Origin: Bacteroidales bacterium GP4
Lineage (GTDB): Bacteria > Bacteroidota > Bacteroidia > Bacteroidales > Muribaculaceae
Assembly: GCA_001701065.1 (NCBI GenBank)
Contig: DAAL01000264.1
Coordinates: 14,706-20,301, forward strand
Length of the DNA: 5,596 bases
Direction: 5' to 3'
Shown here: positions 5,443-5,596 of the stretch, one piece after another
How the letters are laid out: each line of letters starts with the position of its first letter
How positions within the stretch are numbered: position 1 is the stretch's first letter
Translations under genes and position numbers: made by a program
Notes under the pieces: model-generated
Database searches by the model: none
What the model was told of the DNA's origin: nothing
The model's input: only the letters and a program-made list of their open reading frames with translations

Positions 5443-5596
5443 ATGCGACATAACAGACAAGATAAAATTGAAGCATTGGGGAAAGTGCTTGATACTTTGG
5501 ACATTTTGCGTGTGCAGTGTCCCTGGGACAGGAAACAGACCAATGAATCATTACGTCCCAACACGATAGAAGAAGTCTATGAACTGTGCGACGCTC
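5443..5596 (+). CDS. mazG: Nucleoside triphosphate pyrophosphohydrolase MazG, N-terminal part (runs off the right edge)
   Basis: An ATG at 5443 opens a frame that stays open for 51 codons to the window edge. MazG hydrolyses (d)NTPs to (d)NMP and pyrophosphate, cleaning the nucleotide pool and in E. coli affecting ppGpp levels. The visible part carries the family signature: [19 protein letters not shown] (19-37) corresponds to the conserved LR...CPWD..QT..SL block, and EEVYELCD (43-50) is the first half of the metal-binding EExxE...ExxD motif. The second half and the C-terminal repeat domain lie beyond the window. The start fits the family's usual N-terminus, about 20 residues before CPWD, and sits 20 nt after a -7 element. 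Confidence 0.92.
   Translation, partial: MRHNRQDKIEALGKVLDTLDILRVQCPWDRKQTNESLRPNTIEEVYELCDA

Noticed and set aside
5295..5564. Minus-strand open frame of 89 codons between HAD and mazG
   Set aside because: It crosses two promoter elements and the start of mazG, and matches nothing I recognise.

Overview
The window looks like a Bacteroidales chromosome segment; the gut family Muribaculaceae or a relative of Bacteroides is plausible. The evidence is: five copies of the Bacteroidetes -7 promoter element TAnnTTTG, each 20-31 nt upstream of a start codon; no obvious Shine-Dalgarno sequences; a DUF4270-type lipoprotein paired with a short glycogen/starch synthase-like protein, which is a Bacteroidetes arrangement; and a tRNA gene without encoded CCA. 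Family placement is inference. I see no phage, transposon, CRISPR or other clearly mobile element. This is housekeeping DNA at high coding density.

Layout. Positions 1-359 (minus) hold the N-terminal 119 codons of an MlaE-family lipid-transport permease that runs off the left edge. It is divergent from a plus-strand pair, uridine kinase (udk, 469-1089) and the LPS-export ATPase LptB (1079-1966), which overlap by 11 nt. A long hairpin (1982-2029) separates lptB from a convergent minus-strand unit. Read in the direction of transcription, that unit is a truncated starch-synthase-like protein (4335-3529), a DUF4270 lipoprotein (3498-2122) and tRNA-Thr(CGU) (2107-2035), with the hairpin as the shared end. 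Upstream lies a separate minus-strand Cof-type HAD phosphatase (5311-4502), divergent from the start of mazG (5443 to the right edge).

How they fit together. The left part has an envelope theme: the MlaE-family permease moves phospholipid between the membranes, LptB powers LPS export, and the DUF4270 protein is a predicted lipoprotein. Udk salvages uridine, MazG clears (d)NTPs, and the HAD protein probably dephosphorylates a small metabolite.

Points most worth a second look: the glycogen-synthase-like protein lacks both the KxGGL motif and the whole C-terminal GT-B domain yet sits in a tight pair with a lipoprotein; LptB may carry a 50-residue acidic N-terminal extension; and tRNA-Thr lies 14 nt behind a protein gene with an A-C mismatch closing its anticodon stem. 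I do not see a clear undescribed defence or mobile system here.
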